Positions 51,204 through 59,900 of a stretch of 64,000 nucleotides of DNA are shown here, in pieces. The stretch's first letter is position 1. The number at the start of each line of letters is the position of its first letter. Under the pieces are notes generated by a model. The model saw only the letters and a program-made list of their open reading frames with translations. It was not told the DNA's origin and searched no databases. The position numbers were made by a program, and so were the translations under genes. The DNA lies in assembly GCF_032051675.1 (NCBI RefSeq), contig NZ_CP116968.1:558001-622000 (forward strand), read 5' to 3'. This DNA comes from Candidatus Nitrospira neomarina. GTDB taxonomy: Bacteria > Nitrospirota > Nitrospiria > Nitrospirales > UBA8639.

Positions 51204-51249
51204 AATGTAGCCAGGATTGGCTTTTTCGCCAACTGGACAAAACCCTTGG
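51204..51249 (-). promoter_or_regulatory. CMAG-N8-CCAG promoter before LuxR-type regulator
   Basis: On minus, CAAGGGTTTTGTCCAG has core AGGGTTT at 51246-51240, exactly 30 bp before TACATT (51209-51204), with TTGGCG as a -35 at 17-bp spacing. Confidence 0.6.
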
Positions 51250-51479
51250 ATAATTGATTGTAATTATGACTGAATTAATGAATCCAGGGCCGCGAAGGGT
51301 TTGTTGAATATTTGGTGGTGGTTGATATTGAACAAGAAGGATTGGCGGAATTTTCAGTATCCCTCTCTCCTCCTTGAGAGACTTCTCGAGATTTGTCTCT
51401 GATGTGGGAGAGCCCTTATCTATTTCTTTCGGGCCTTCCGGGAGAGTCATTCAGGAATTGTCTTTCCAAACAAAGGAAT
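51250..51479. other. intergenic region, no gene supported
   Basis: Only a weak minus-strand ORF without ribosome binding site overlaps this stretch. AGGGTTT at 51294 is a chance core without the CAG half or a -10 at proper distance. Confidence 0.3.
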
Positions 51480-51520
51480 GAAGCGAATCATGGAGGGGAA
51501 TCCCCTTCATGATTCGCTTC
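51480..51520 (-). terminator. long stem-loop after PepSY gene
   Basis: GAAGCGAATCATGGAGGGG (51480-51498) pairs with CCCCTTCATGATTCGCTTC (51502-51520), a 19-bp stem with one mismatch and a 3-base loop. It lies 54 bp beyond the stop of the PepSY gene on minus. No strong T-run follows. Confidence 0.55.
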
Positions 51521-51573
51521 ATAAAGATGAACATGTCCTGAACGTGACGCGTGCAGCCTCACAAGGATCAGGG

Positions 51574-51870
51574 TTAATCCTTTTCAATCTTTACGACTTC
51601 TCCTGAATGAGCATCCACATAAACTTCTCTGGTTTTTTCATTTTCGTCGACGATTTTAACTTCGAAAACAGTCTTACCCTGTTCTTTTTCTAATTCGACA
51701 TCCACGGCCTTGCCCTTCACCGTTGTCATGGCTTTTTCCACAGCTTCGACGAGTGTGATTTGCGTGCCCTTCAATAATTCGGCTGGGTCCTCATCAAACA
51801 AGGCTAACGCCGAGCTGACCGGCAGAAGACACGTGGCCATCATGACATTGAGAATGAGACGATTCTTCAT
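51574..51870 (-). CDS. secreted PepSY-domain protein
   Basis: From ATG 51870 (AAGGAGT upstream) the protein is 98 aa: signal peptide (NRLILNVMMATCLLPVSSALA) and a PepSY domain (about 38-96: TLVEAVEKAMTTVKGKAVDV, VFEVKIVDENEKTREVYVDA and GEVVKIEKD). PepSY modules inhibit proteases or bind ligands in the periplasm. It resembles small PepSY proteins of the type found near kinases and metal stress genes. Long leader up to 52008 is not coding. No partner is adjacent. Confidence 0.88.
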   Translation of the reverse strand: MKNRLILNVMMATCLLPVSSALALFDEDPAELLKGTQITLVEAVEKAMTTVKGKAVDVELEKEQGKTVFEVKIVDENEKTREVYVDAHSGEVVKIEKD

Positions 51871-52338
51871 AGCGGACTCCTTTGTTGTAAATATGAGCAT
51901 CATTGTCCTATCGCAGACCTTCAAAGCGAGTATGCCCTTCCCGAACGCCTGTGGCATTAGACAAAAAGGCATGATCCAACCTGATGTTGTCTGCCCAGGG
52001 AGGTGCATTTTAAATAGATATTTTGGTCATTTTGTGAGGGAAAACACACAAAATAAAACAAGGATTCATAAATGGCTTCGGTGCTGGGAGCAAACGTGGA
52101 TGAGGGTGTGGAGTATTTGAATATTTGGCCTTTCCATTGTCATTGTGTGCAATGTGCGGCAGAGACCCAGTGGGGAAGATTTTATAGAGTGCTCAAAAGG
52201 GTTCGTTCAAAAAATCTGCACTTGCATGGATGAAGGGGAGGGTACGAAGGAATCGGTGATCACGACCATTTCGGCCAGGACCCCCATGGCGCACTTTTCC
52301 CTACTCCCTGAATCATTCTCAATGGAGAGGAAGTATAG
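51871..52338. other. intergenic region, no gene supported
   Basis: The open minus frame upstream of the PepSY start lacks a ribosome binding site and looks non-coding. Short plus ORFs at 52145-52342 have no support. No motif copy is seen. Confidence 0.3.
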
Positions 52339-53817
52339 CTAGGGGGACAATGGGATCGTGATGGTGATGGTTGTGCCTCTCTGAGGAGAGGAGATAATAT
52401 CTAACTGTCCTTTTACGGCCTTAATGCGTTCGCGATAAAAGAAGAGGCCCAGATGTCCAGAATCCTGTTCGCGTTGGCTGACCACTGGGTCAAATCCTTT
52501 TCCCGAATCGAGTACCCGGATGAGAAGCTCGTGTTCCGAAGGACATTCCCAATCAATCGATGCGTTCGCGACTCCTGCATGTTTTATGACATTAATCAGC
52601 AACTCCCGAACGGTCTTGTAGACCACGATGCTGATATTTTCTGCAACCTTCACTGATGGGACGATCCCAGGACTCGACACCGTTAAACCAAAGCGTCGCA
52701 TATCCGCAATGAGGTATTGGAGTGCGGCCAGTAATCCCTGCTGGTGCAATATGGCCGGGTGTAAATCCGAGATCAGTGTTCGGGTAAATGTCAAGGATTG
52801 ATCGATGATTCCGTCAACCTCCTGAAGGACCCTTGCATAGGCCGGTTTGATGGTTTCCTGACCAATTTGGGCGAGCTTGAGTCGACAGGCGATGAGCATC
52901 TGGGCAAGATAATCATGTAATTCGTTTGCCAGGTGTTGGCGTTCGCGTTGTTCGACAAGGGCCAATTCTACCAACATGGACCGCAATTGTTCCTGATGGA
53001 ACACCAGATCTTTTGTCCGTTCGGTGACCAGCTGATTTAAATATGAATTATTTTCAGACAGCCGGTTCGCGCTTTTTACCTCTTCCCGCATCTTGACCGT
53101 CATTTCATTTTGAATCTGCATGAGTTCCACGAACGCCCGCTGGTTGAACTTTTCCGGTTCCTCCCCGATTAAAATGATCGCCTGAGAAGAGGTCTTCTGG
53201 ACTAAGCAGTCGAACGTGTGAGGATTGTAAGCCGAATCAATAAAATTGAGCTGGATCCGCTCGTGGGAGTTGGAACTCCCAATTTCAAGAACATCCTGAA
53301 GGCGATGTTGGTCCGTTGTGGTGAGAAAATCCCAGATGGTTTTGGTCTCAAATTCTGTTTTGGGTATGTTGAGTTTACCAAGCAGGACGTCGTTATAGAC
53401 CTGAATTCGTCCATCGGGACTGATCACACAATACACGATGGTATCTGTTTGATTCAGAAACGCTTCAAGGAGCAGGATGGAATCACCAAGAAAATCCATA
53501 AGTTCACCTTGGTCTTCCCGGTGAGGAAGACGTTCCAGTTCAAGGATTTGCGTGACGGTCGGATCCAACTTGAGGCCCTGGGGAAGCATGTTGTGGGAAA
53601 GGCGATGTTCGGGACTTTTATGCCAGGCGTGAAAGGTTTCACGATCGGTCCAACGCGTGACCAGGTGGAAAATACTTGGATCTGAGGGAGGGGTATACAC
53701 TTCTATTCCTAAGAATCCCGGCACGGTCTCTACCAACCTGGGTCGTTCTTGAAAGGCCTTAGCCACGTCCTGTTCCAACCCGTTTGCGACCTTAAATCGT
53801 GATATGACAAGCACCAT
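52339..53817 (-). CDS. histidine kinase with N-terminal ABM/IsdG-like domain
   Basis: This 492-aa protein begins with an antibiotic-biosynthesis-monooxygenase (ABM) fold (1-80): VISRFKVANGLEQDVAKAFQ, VPGFLGIEVY and RWTDRETFHAWHKSPEHRLS. In IsdG-type heme-degrading members the proximal His sits in the last helix; H75 is in the matching place. A PAS-like region (about 115-235), a coiled coil (235-285) and a NarL-type kinase (RQHLANELHDYLAQ, H301) with ATPase (DSGKGFDP) follow. It has no membrane helix. ABM domains as kinase sensors are unusual; heme, a quinone-like ligand or redox change could be the signal. The gene starts 13 bp after the B12-binding protein, forming one operon with it. Confidence 0.85.
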   Translation of the reverse strand: MVLVISRFKVANGLEQDVAKAFQERPRLVETVPGFLGIEVYTPPSDPSIFHLVTRWTDRETFHAWHKSPEHRLSHNMLPQGLKLDPTVTQILELERLPHREDQGELMDFLGDSILLLEAFLNQTDTIVYCVISPDGRIQVYNDVLLGKLNIPKTEFETKTIWDFLTTTDQHRLQDVLEIGSSNSHERIQLNFIDSAYNPHTFDCLVQKTSSQAIILIGEEPEKFNQRAFVELMQIQNEMTVKMREEVKSANRLSENNSYLNQLVTERTKDLVFHQEQLRSMLVELALVEQRERQHLANELHDYLAQMLIACRLKLAQIGQETIKPAYARVLQEVDGIIDQSLTFTRTLISDLHPAILHQQGLLAALQYLIADMRRFGLTVSSPGIVPSVKVAENISIVVYKTVRELLINVIKHAGVANASIDWECPSEHELLIRVLDSGKGFDPVVSQREQDSGHLGLFFYRERIKAVKGQLDIISSPQRGTTITITIPLSP

Positions 53818-53830
53818 TATTGTGTTCCCA

Positions 53831-54883
53831 TCATGCCAAAAGGGTCGTTAAGGAGCGTAAATCGTGCGCAAACCCATCTGCTCCGATTTCTCGAAAGACA
53901 TCGGGGAGTGACCGGAATGCCGATCCGCCCACAAGGATGCGAGGGGTGTGCTCCGGGAGAAAATGATTTCTGATGTCTTTGATCAAATCTCTCACAGTCG
54001 GGACCTTGAGAACCATCGTCGCGGAAATACCGACAAGTGTGGGTTGGAATTCCTTGATCATGTGAAGGATGGCCTGATGAGGAATATTGACACCTAAAAA
54101 CCGGATATCCCATCCTCTCGCTTCGAGCAGGTCCGCCACCATGTGGGACCCCACTTGATGGAGTTCGCCTTCCACACCGGTGATAATCCCTTTCCCTTGA
54201 AACGGTTGTGCAGGTTTAACGCAGGAATAGAGGTTGGCCATCACATATTGGGTGATGGCCGTCGCCACGTGTTCCTGGGCGACCGAGATACGATTGGATT
54301 CCCAGAGTCTGCCGATTTCATATAACGATTCTTGAAAAAGTTCTACATACACATCGGAGAGAGAGTCGGTCATCGAAAACGCTTCAATCGCAATCGTTTT
54401 GGCAGCGTGGCGGTCTCCGGCCAAAAGGGCTTGAAGAAAGATTTCCTGATGCAGTGTTAACGGAGAGCGGGGAGGCGTGGCGGTGGGAGCTTCTGATAGT
54501 GGAGACTCATGAGGGCTCTCTATTAAATGGGTCCGCACGACCCTTTTTTCCAAATCGGTAAGATGGGGCTCTAATGCCTGAGAGATGTGGTTCAAAAACT
54601 TCTGGAGTACACTCCGGGGAATACTTCTTGCCTGAAGCACATTGGTTGTCCAACGTACGTATTGTCTGAAAGTTTCCTCCGTTCCAAATTCAATGGCCGT
54701 TCTGAGAAAAGTCAAGTGGAAACGGGCGTCGGTGGCACAGTGTACCTTCCCTGATTCTCCATACGCATCTGTTTCGGGATAGTGTTGAAAGAACTGTGTC
54801 GTAATGACCTCAATTACCTCCCCTTCAAGGAACTTCAATTTTTCTGCAAGCCGGTGCCGGTCTTTACTGGGGACGTCTTTCAT
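53831..54883 (-). CDS. B12-binding photoreceptor-like protein (W-x9-E-H motif)
   Basis: The 350-aa protein has an N-terminal helical domain (1-120) of unknown type, a linker, a B12-binding four-helix cap (about 143-222) and a Rossmann B12-binding domain (about 230-345). The cap carries W194, then nine residues, then E204-H205, the W-x9-E-H signature of AdoCbl photoreceptors such as CarH, in which Trp and His shield the adenosyl group. The Rossmann part has E240-L-H242-Q-V-G, with H242 as lower axial ligand. Unlike CarH, no MerR-type DNA-binding domain is present. It probably senses light or B12 and passes the signal to the ABM-domain kinase encoded 13 bp downstream. Family function as a light sensor is inferred, not shown. 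Confidence 0.85.
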   Translation of the reverse strand: MKDVPSKDRHRLAEKLKFLEGEVIEVITTQFFQHYPETDAYGESGKVHCATDARFHLTFLRTAIEFGTEETFRQYVRWTTNVLQARSIPRSVLQKFLNHISQALEPHLTDLEKRVVRTHLIESPHESPLSEAPTATPPRSPLTLHQEIFLQALLAGDRHAAKTIAIEAFSMTDSLSDVYVELFQESLYEIGRLWESNRISVAQEHVATAITQYVMANLYSCVKPAQPFQGKGIITGVEGELHQVGSHMVADLLEARGWDIRFLGVNIPHQAILHMIKEFQPTLVGISATMVLKVPTVRDLIKDIRNHFLPEHTPRILVGGSAFRSLPDVFREIGADGFAHDLRSLTTLLA

Positions 54884-55513
54884 AAAAATGGGGAAGAGGG
54901 CATGGAAAGGATAAATGCCTCATTACCTTACGAAGATAAGGAAAATACGAGAAAGATTGAAAGTGTGAATGGTCCAGGTTGACGAGTCATGCCAGGCAAA
55001 ATGGTTCAAGGCCGTTAGTTTAGCTCTGCAGGACACTATGTTCAACCAGACGTGGGGTGATCATTAATACTTGCGGATGGCTTTGAAATGAGCAATTTGG
55101 TGTAGGCGTGGAATGGTGGGGCTATGGAACAGACAGGATAGCATTAAACGACCGATTGAAGAGCGCTTCAGGAAGGTGATTTCATTGATCTGCCAATGGT
55201 TGAGACCTGTCCCAGGATGTTCGAGGGTCCAGATTCGTAACAAGTCCACGACTCAGATCCGTGTGGGCGATACCACCCACACTCAATCAGGAGACTGATT
55301 TGCATAAAAAATGGAACTCTACTGCCTTTAAGACTTCGGATACCGGTAAAGATCCACTCGTTCAAACCAGCTCCTTGCATGGATATAAGACCGTTGTAAA
55401 TGGAAAGTTTATCTAGTGAGGAAGAGCAGATTTTCTTTCATAATTACCCAGAGTTTCATCGGCCATGACGGGCCATGGCTGTTTGATTGATCAAAAATTG
55501 AAAGGAGGGGCTC
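54884..55513. other. divergent intergenic region, no gene supported
   Basis: This 630-bp stretch between the B12-sensor operon and the gene at 55514 has only short ORFs lacking ribosome binding sites. CAGAGTTTCATCGG near 55450 is not a good copy of the promoter element. I see nothing else. Confidence 0.3.
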
Positions 55514-55849
55514 ATGCAAAAACGAAAATGTGTCAGTTCATGTGTGCGTGTTATGACGATCGTGTTTGTGGTGGCATCGGGCGTGATTCCTTATCATATT
55601 CATGCCTCAGAACCTGACCAAAAGGAAATTGCGCCTGTCGCGGCTGGAGTCGTTGAAGGCCGCGTTATCGAAGCAGAAGAGTTGACTCTTGTGATCGAAA
55701 AAGCAAATGGAGAAGTCGTTCGCGTTCCCATGCCGGGAAAAAGCGGGGAATCTTCTGCCGACTTTGAAAAAGGAGATTATATCGAGGTAGCCATATCTCC
55801 TGAAGGAATAACGACTTCGGTGAGAAAGGTTGCTAAAACGGAAAACTGA
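55514..55849 (+). CDS. small secreted protein, OB/SH3-like beta domain
   Basis: The 111-aa product has a signal peptide (VRVMTIVFVVASGVIPYHIH, cleavage near HAS) and a compact beta-rich mature domain (VVEGRVIEAEELTLVIEKAN, KGDYIEVAISPEGITTSVRK). It resembles small barrel proteins that follow similar VxGxVxxVDxxxxTLxIxxxx patterns, but no family is certain. AAAGGAGGGGCTC is a strong ribosome binding site. It lies 103 bp before the metallothionein gene. Confidence 0.7.
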   Translation: MQKRKCVSSCVRVMTIVFVVASGVIPYHIHASEPDQKEIAPVAAGVVEGRVIEAEELTLVIEKANGEVVRVPMPGKSGESSADFEKGDYIEVAISPEGITTSVRKVAKTEN

Positions 55850-55952
55850 CAGACATAATAAGGGACCATGTCTACAAGATGAGGGAATGTTGGAGAAGCC
55901 GGCCATGAAATGAAATTACGCTCCGTAGTTTGGAAGAAAGTGAGGTTTCTTG

Positions 55953-56117
55953 ATGAATGCCGTCTGCGCTCATCCCCCCTGTTCATGCCAGAATTCCGAG
56001 GGTGAGGAATACTGTTCGGAAGAATGTGCAAATGTGATCACCGCGCCGGTAGGAAAGTGTCGGTGTGGTCATGATGGTTGTGAAGGTTATTTAAAGTATC
56101 GAGACGCTCCGTCTTAA
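55953..56117 (+). CDS. bacterial metallothionein
   Basis: This 54-aa protein has Cys at 5, 10, 12, 21, 25, 36, 38 and 43 and His at 7 and 40 in the pattern CAHPPCSCQ, EEYCSEECA, KCRCGHDGCEG, which matches the SmtA/BmtA-type bacterial metallothionein with a zinc-finger-like core. It binds Zn, Cd or Cu in the cytoplasm for storage and detoxification. GAAAGTGAGG lies 7-8 bp before ATG 55953. The gene is short and easily missed. The upstream secreted gene may be on the same transcript. No SmtB-type repressor is in the window. Confidence 0.9.
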   Translation: MNAVCAHPPCSCQNSEGEEYCSEECANVITAPVGKCRCGHDGCEGYLKYRDAPS

Positions 56118-56432
56118 GCATCATCAGGCTTTTCCAAGCGCAGGGAAGAGTTGGTCGTCAAGAATCCAGGTTCTCTGTTGGAACGACAGAGCCTCAAGGT
56201 CGGGGGGCTCTGTCAAGGCAATGCATGATTACCGCGTTTACGCTCTTCTCGTTGGGGCTGAATAGCACGCGCATCATCCAGCCCAAGTAACAATCGCCCA
56301 ACATTTGGCGAGGTGCGGATCCGAGGTTATCCCCTAAAGAGTTTAGGTAGCGGTTTTTTAAGCTGCCTCCTCTGTCCATTTCTTCGAGGAAGCATTGTTC
56401 TTCAATGGCAAACTTTTGAAAAAGTGACCATG
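56118..56432. other. intergenic region, no gene supported
   Basis: This 315-bp region lies between the metallothionein and the convergent lipoprotein gene. Short ORFs have no support. No clear terminator hairpin with a T-run was found. Confidence 0.3.
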
Positions 56433-56981
56433 CTATTCGGGAGCCACGAATGTGGCGGAGGACTGGGAATGCCTTTGATCCTCTCCCGGAGGGGTTGAAG
56501 GGACACTATGTTCGACCTGAGGCGAACAGGGCATTTGAATCAGTGCAAAGCGGCCTCCCGATTGAGTGGGAGAATGGTTGTCTTCTATTCGTGTGTACCA
56601 CCACCGGCCTTCTGCCTGATTACCGGACGGTGATAAGCGGAGATCAAATTCACCTTCGCGATCGTTTTTGGTTTGATACCATTTACCTTGCCACCTGCCA
56701 TTATCCAGTCTGGTTGTCACCAAACGTCCCTCTTGCCATTCATACACGCCGTGGCCTTCCCGATTGAGTGTGAGGCAGTACGCACCGTTTTCATCGCGGA
56801 ATTCCCATGTCCCGGCCAGATCCGATTTCTTCATTGAAGATGGTTGCAGATCTTGACCCGGTGCATGTACCTGAGGTTCCGGCGGATTGGTTCGACAGCC
56901 AAAGAACACAAATTGAAGGACAAGAAAGACACCGATCATTTTCCATTGGCGCAAGTGAACTGTTTCGAGATTTTTTATCAT
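56433..56981 (-). CDS. lipoprotein of unknown function
   Basis: The 182-aa protein has a signal with lipobox VFFGC (Cys about 29), then a Pro-rich linker and a beta-rich domain (about 55-150): LAGTWEFRDENGAYCLTLNR, GVYEWQEGRLV, GRWQGKWYQTKNDREGEFDL and GRWWYTRIED. The repeated W-x-G-x-W and strand pattern suggests a lipocalin-like small barrel. The C-terminal 35 residues are polar. No family is certain. AGGTCGGATCATG precedes the start. Confidence 0.7.
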   Translation of the reverse strand: MIKNLETVHLRQWKMIGVFLVLQFVFFGCRTNPPEPQVHAPGQDLQPSSMKKSDLAGTWEFRDENGAYCLTLNREGHGVYEWQEGRLVTTRLDNGRWQGKWYQTKNDREGEFDLRLSPSGNQAEGRWWYTRIEDNHSPTQSGGRFALIQMPCSPQVEHSVPSTPPGEDQRHSQSSATFVAPE

Positions 56982-57527
56982 GATCCGACCTTCTATTTTT
57001 CACTAGGGTTGGAAGCCAGTACCGTTATTCAAACATTGGTCTGCTGCATAGCCGCGCATTTTTCGTTTGCCTTTTTCCCGTAGGAATTCGGGAAGGACGT
57101 CCGGAAAGGATGACGCGGTGTTCTCATTGCTCAACGATTTCCGTTATTGAATGCCTTCTTTCATGATATCCATGTTTATTTTTATTTATACGGCTCAAAT
57201 TATGACATGGATATGAAAAGGCCTACATGGACAAAAGCCTTTAGTGAATTTGGGAAATATCCAAAGAATCGAGCTTTACGCGAAGGCAAGGAAGAGGTGA
57301 GACGTGAAAGGTATTGCCCAGGAGTAGGAGCACAATTGCTCAGACAGTGCCACTCCTGATTTTCCGCTCCGGTGAGACGAGAATAGAATAGCGGGCAGGT
57401 CACAGACCGGCTTCCTGTCGAAGGGAGGAGTGTCGGCACATCTCTGAGGCCAGCAAAACGATTGTAGGTCACCTGATGCTTGAAAGGTCTGAAGGAAAGT
57501 CTCAACCAACCCCACCCGTGATTTTTA
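56982..57527. other. intergenic region, no gene supported
   Basis: The plus ORF at 57147-57359 lacks a ribosome binding site. CTAGGGTTGGAAGCCAG near 57004 resembles the promoter element but is one base too long and has no -10 at 30 bp. Nothing else is recognised. Confidence 0.3.
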
Positions 57528-57770
57528 TTAATTGAAGCACAGTCTTTCGTTTGCTGGAGTGTTTGGCCCGTACCCAGTAATTGCCGTCCGTGCCTCACTT
57601 TTTTTATCTTCACCATGGCCCTGGGGGGGATGTTTTTCCTGAATAATTACTTCCCGAAGCCGGTGGTTTTCCTCTACCACTTGAGAAAGTTCCTTGATAA
57701 GTTTTCGATTTTGTTCCTGAAGATATAAAATTTCCTGCTCTAATTGCTCGATATTTAAGAAATTCATCAT
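57528..57770 (-). CDS. small coiled-coil protein
   Basis: From ATG 57770 (GGGAGGAG upstream) the product is 80 aa. Residues about 5-45 (LNIEQLEQEILYLQEQNRKL then ELSQVVEENHRLREVI) form a heptad-repeat coiled coil, and the tail is polar. It probably dimerises, and may be a partner or scaffold for another protein. The longer frame to 57953 is rejected as leader. No function is known. Confidence 0.6.
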   Translation of the reverse strand: MMNFLNIEQLEQEILYLQEQNRKLIKELSQVVEENHRLREVIIQEKHPPQGHGEDKKSEARTAITGYGPNTPANERLCFN

Positions 57771-57956
57771 CGTCTCCTCCCTTGTGGGGGTCCACGTTCC
57801 CCAATTTTGAAAATGTACGCCAGCCTCCTCTGTCCATGACAGAACTGGCCCCTTTTTCATCATATCAGATAAGTCAAAACAAGGAGGAATGATGTTGAGC
57901 AGACTTAGCTCACCGATTGCGGAATTGAACTTGACAAGGAGATTGCCGAGCAATTT

Positions 57957-58928
57957 TTAATCAGACGAGGCCGGTGCTCTGGATTCTTCTGCATCGGAGA
58001 GTCTGAATGGAGTATTGGAGGCCGGACCCAAGGTTCCGGTCCACCATTGTGTTTGCGCGGGATTCTCTTTTTTCATGGTTTTCGTTATGCCACAAATTTC
58101 ATGTTTACTCATTTTTCCGATCGGATTCAGCCGGGCATCCCGATACTTCCATGAATGAATCGGGATGACATATTGTTCCCAGGAAAGAAGAGATCCATAA
58201 CATACTCTGGATGTTGACAAAGCGGGCGCTCCGGCTAATTTGTCGGATAGTCTTTCCCAGAGATCCCGCCAAACCCAATTGGGGATTTTCCAGGTCTCGC
58301 CGGGATACACAAACGAAAATATGGTGAGGTGACTCAGGAGAAGCTCCCAATGTGTCTCAAAACGTTTAAATAATCGAGCCCAATCCAGCCCGGGGCCGCA
58401 GGCATGAAACAGATGAATGATGTCCGCTCCATCATACCGATGACGTTCCATCACAAAAGCTTTCGTCCAAATCATTTCTTCTGGAGGGGTGAGACGGATC
58501 GGCCAGCTCTCCCACGTGGCATAAGGGGCATACCGAAACCATTCCTCATCCACATCACACAACCCGTTCCCTGAACTGAAAATCATATCGACAAACAATT
58601 CATTATGGGAGACCTTGCCCAGCCAATGACTATAGGTTGTTTCCGTTCGATAACCCGCTTTTTTCATGGCTTTCATCACTTCAGGATAATCATGAGGGTA
58701 GACAAAAATGTCGATATCTTTTGTGTGGCGTGCGATACCTGTTAAGGCGGCCAACGCATAAGATCCGCCTAATAGAAAGGAAATGTTGGACTTCAGGAGG
58801 AATGACAGCACGTCGGTGTAAAACCGGCGGTAGGAAGCTTTCCGGGCCAGGTCGGGAACCGAAAAAGGCGTCTGAATGGTTGTGCCATCGCCGATGGATG
58901 GTGGGGGGTTTGTGTACCTTGGAGCCAT
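57957..58928 (-). CDS. nucleotidyltransferase-fold protein
   Basis: The 323-aa protein has a nucleotidyltransferase core: FLLGGSYALA (G54, S56) and KDIDIFV (D71, D73), the GGS-x-DxD pattern, followed by a region with VDMIFSSGNG carrying a third acidic residue. A helical C-terminal half (about 150-300) follows, with Trp-rich motifs (WKIPNWVWRDLWERL). Related stand-alone enzymes include MNT toxins/antitoxins, AbiEii and tRNA or aminoglycoside modifying enzymes; the target cannot be named. It is 10 bp downstream of the metallophosphoesterase gene, so the two form an operon. Confidence 0.75.
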   Translation of the reverse strand: MAPRYTNPPPSIGDGTTIQTPFSVPDLARKASYRRFYTDVLSFLLKSNISFLLGGSYALAALTGIARHTKDIDIFVYPHDYPEVMKAMKKAGYRTETTYSHWLGKVSHNELFVDMIFSSGNGLCDVDEEWFRYAPYATWESWPIRLTPPEEMIWTKAFVMERHRYDGADIIHLFHACGPGLDWARLFKRFETHWELLLSHLTIFSFVYPGETWKIPNWVWRDLWERLSDKLAGAPALSTSRVCYGSLLSWEQYVIPIHSWKYRDARLNPIGKMSKHEICGITKTMKKENPAQTQWWTGTLGPASNTPFRLSDAEESRAPASSD

Positions 58929-58938
58929 CGATTAGGTC

Positions 58939-59781
58939 TCATTCATGATGATCGACAGGGGTTGCAAGTTTGAGAGTATGCACAAAAAATGGCATCCTGG
59001 CAGGATTCGTCCGATGAAGCAGGGGCATTGCCACATTCCACACTGGTATGTGATTCCTGGTTCTTCCTTCCACCTTTCCATGATGTGCATGTCCATGAAA
59101 CACCATATTTACCGGATAGCGCATCAGTATCTCTTCAAACATGCTGGACCCAAGAAATGGGATAATTTCCTTGGCTTCCCCTTCAACGGTTTCCCGAATT
59201 GGGGCATAATGTAAAATCGCCACACGATGAGTACTCTTGGATTGTTTGAGGGCCGTTTCAAATTTCCGAGCTTCCTGGCGGGTCTCCTGGACGAATTCCT
59301 TCATGATTGCTTCACCCCATGGCTGCAACGCATATTCCCCAAATCCCCCTCCGAATCCTTTCACACCGATAAAATCAACTCCGTTGACCGTATGAAATGT
59401 GCCATCAAGAATAATGATTCCGGCTTCTTCCAATACCTCCCGAATGATATCGGCCTTTCCTTGTTCATGATCATGATTGCCCAGGACTCCAAGTACGGGA
59501 CAGGAAAAAATTTGTAGACACTTCAGTAAGGTATTCGCCTCCTCTGGATCGCCATGATGGGTCAAATCGCCACATAACACCACCACATCCGCTTGTTCTT
59601 TCATTCCGTTACAGACCGATTGTAAGAATTCCGGAGAAATATAAGAACAATGCAGGTCACCCACTGCCGCAATCCGCAACACTGATTCCTGTTTGGCCAG
59701 ATGGTTATCCGTGGATTCCGGACTGGAGACGTGTGAAGACCGGCCCACGGGCCTACTCTGGGAAAAGGGCTTCGAAGACAT
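58939..59781 (-). CDS. metallophosphoesterase
   Basis: The protein is 280 aa from ATG 59781 (TTG 59787 is an in-frame alternative). It has the full calcineurin-like metal motif set: VGDLH, CGDLTHHGD, GNHDHE, ILHYAP and HGHAHHG. Such enzymes hydrolyse phosphomonoesters or cyclic nucleotides; the substrate is unknown. The N-terminal 30 residues are polar. A copy of the promoter element with a TGTAAT -10 at 59793-59788 would place the transcript start at the ATG, implying leaderless mRNA. It is followed after 10 bp by the nucleotidyltransferase gene. Confidence 0.88.
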   Translation of the reverse strand: MSSKPFSQSRPVGRSSHVSSPESTDNHLAKQESVLRIAAVGDLHCSYISPEFLQSVCNGMKEQADVVVLCGDLTHHGDPEEANTLLKCLQIFSCPVLGVLGNHDHEQGKADIIREVLEEAGIIILDGTFHTVNGVDFIGVKGFGGGFGEYALQPWGEAIMKEFVQETRQEARKFETALKQSKSTHRVAILHYAPIRETVEGEAKEIIPFLGSSMFEEILMRYPVNMVFHGHAHHGKVEGRTRNHIPVWNVAMPLLHRTNPARMPFFVHTLKLATPVDHHE

Positions 59782-59787
59782 GCGCAA

Positions 59788-59900
59788 ATTACATCAGAAA
59801 GATAATCCATCTGCACCTGGCAAAGACCCTGGGAGGAATATTATTTCCCAGGGCTAGGGTTCTTCCCAGTGGGGGAAAATTTTTGCCCTGTTAGTATTTT
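59788..59900. promoter_or_regulatory. divergent promoter pair with CMAG-N8-CCAG elements
   Basis: On minus, CCAGGGTCTTTGCCAG (core 59830-59824) is followed by exactly 30 bp and TGTAAT (59793-59788). On plus, CTAGGGTTCTTCCCAG (core 59856-59862) is followed by 32 bp and TATTTT (59895-59900), but the nearest plus gene starts 300 bp later. The minus copy fits the phosphoesterase start closely. Confidence 0.5.

Noticed and set aside
51290-51330. AGGGTTT at 51294 on plus
   Set aside because: No CAG half-site, no -10 at the expected distance and no plus-strand gene downstream.
57004-57022. CTAGGGTTGGAAGCCAG as a regulon site
   Set aside because: The spacing between the two halves is one base too long and no -10 or plus gene follows.
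57200-57616. 138-aa minus-strand ORF between lipoprotein and coiled-coil gene
   Set aside because: No start signal, no recognisable product and overlap with the better-supported coiled-coil gene end.
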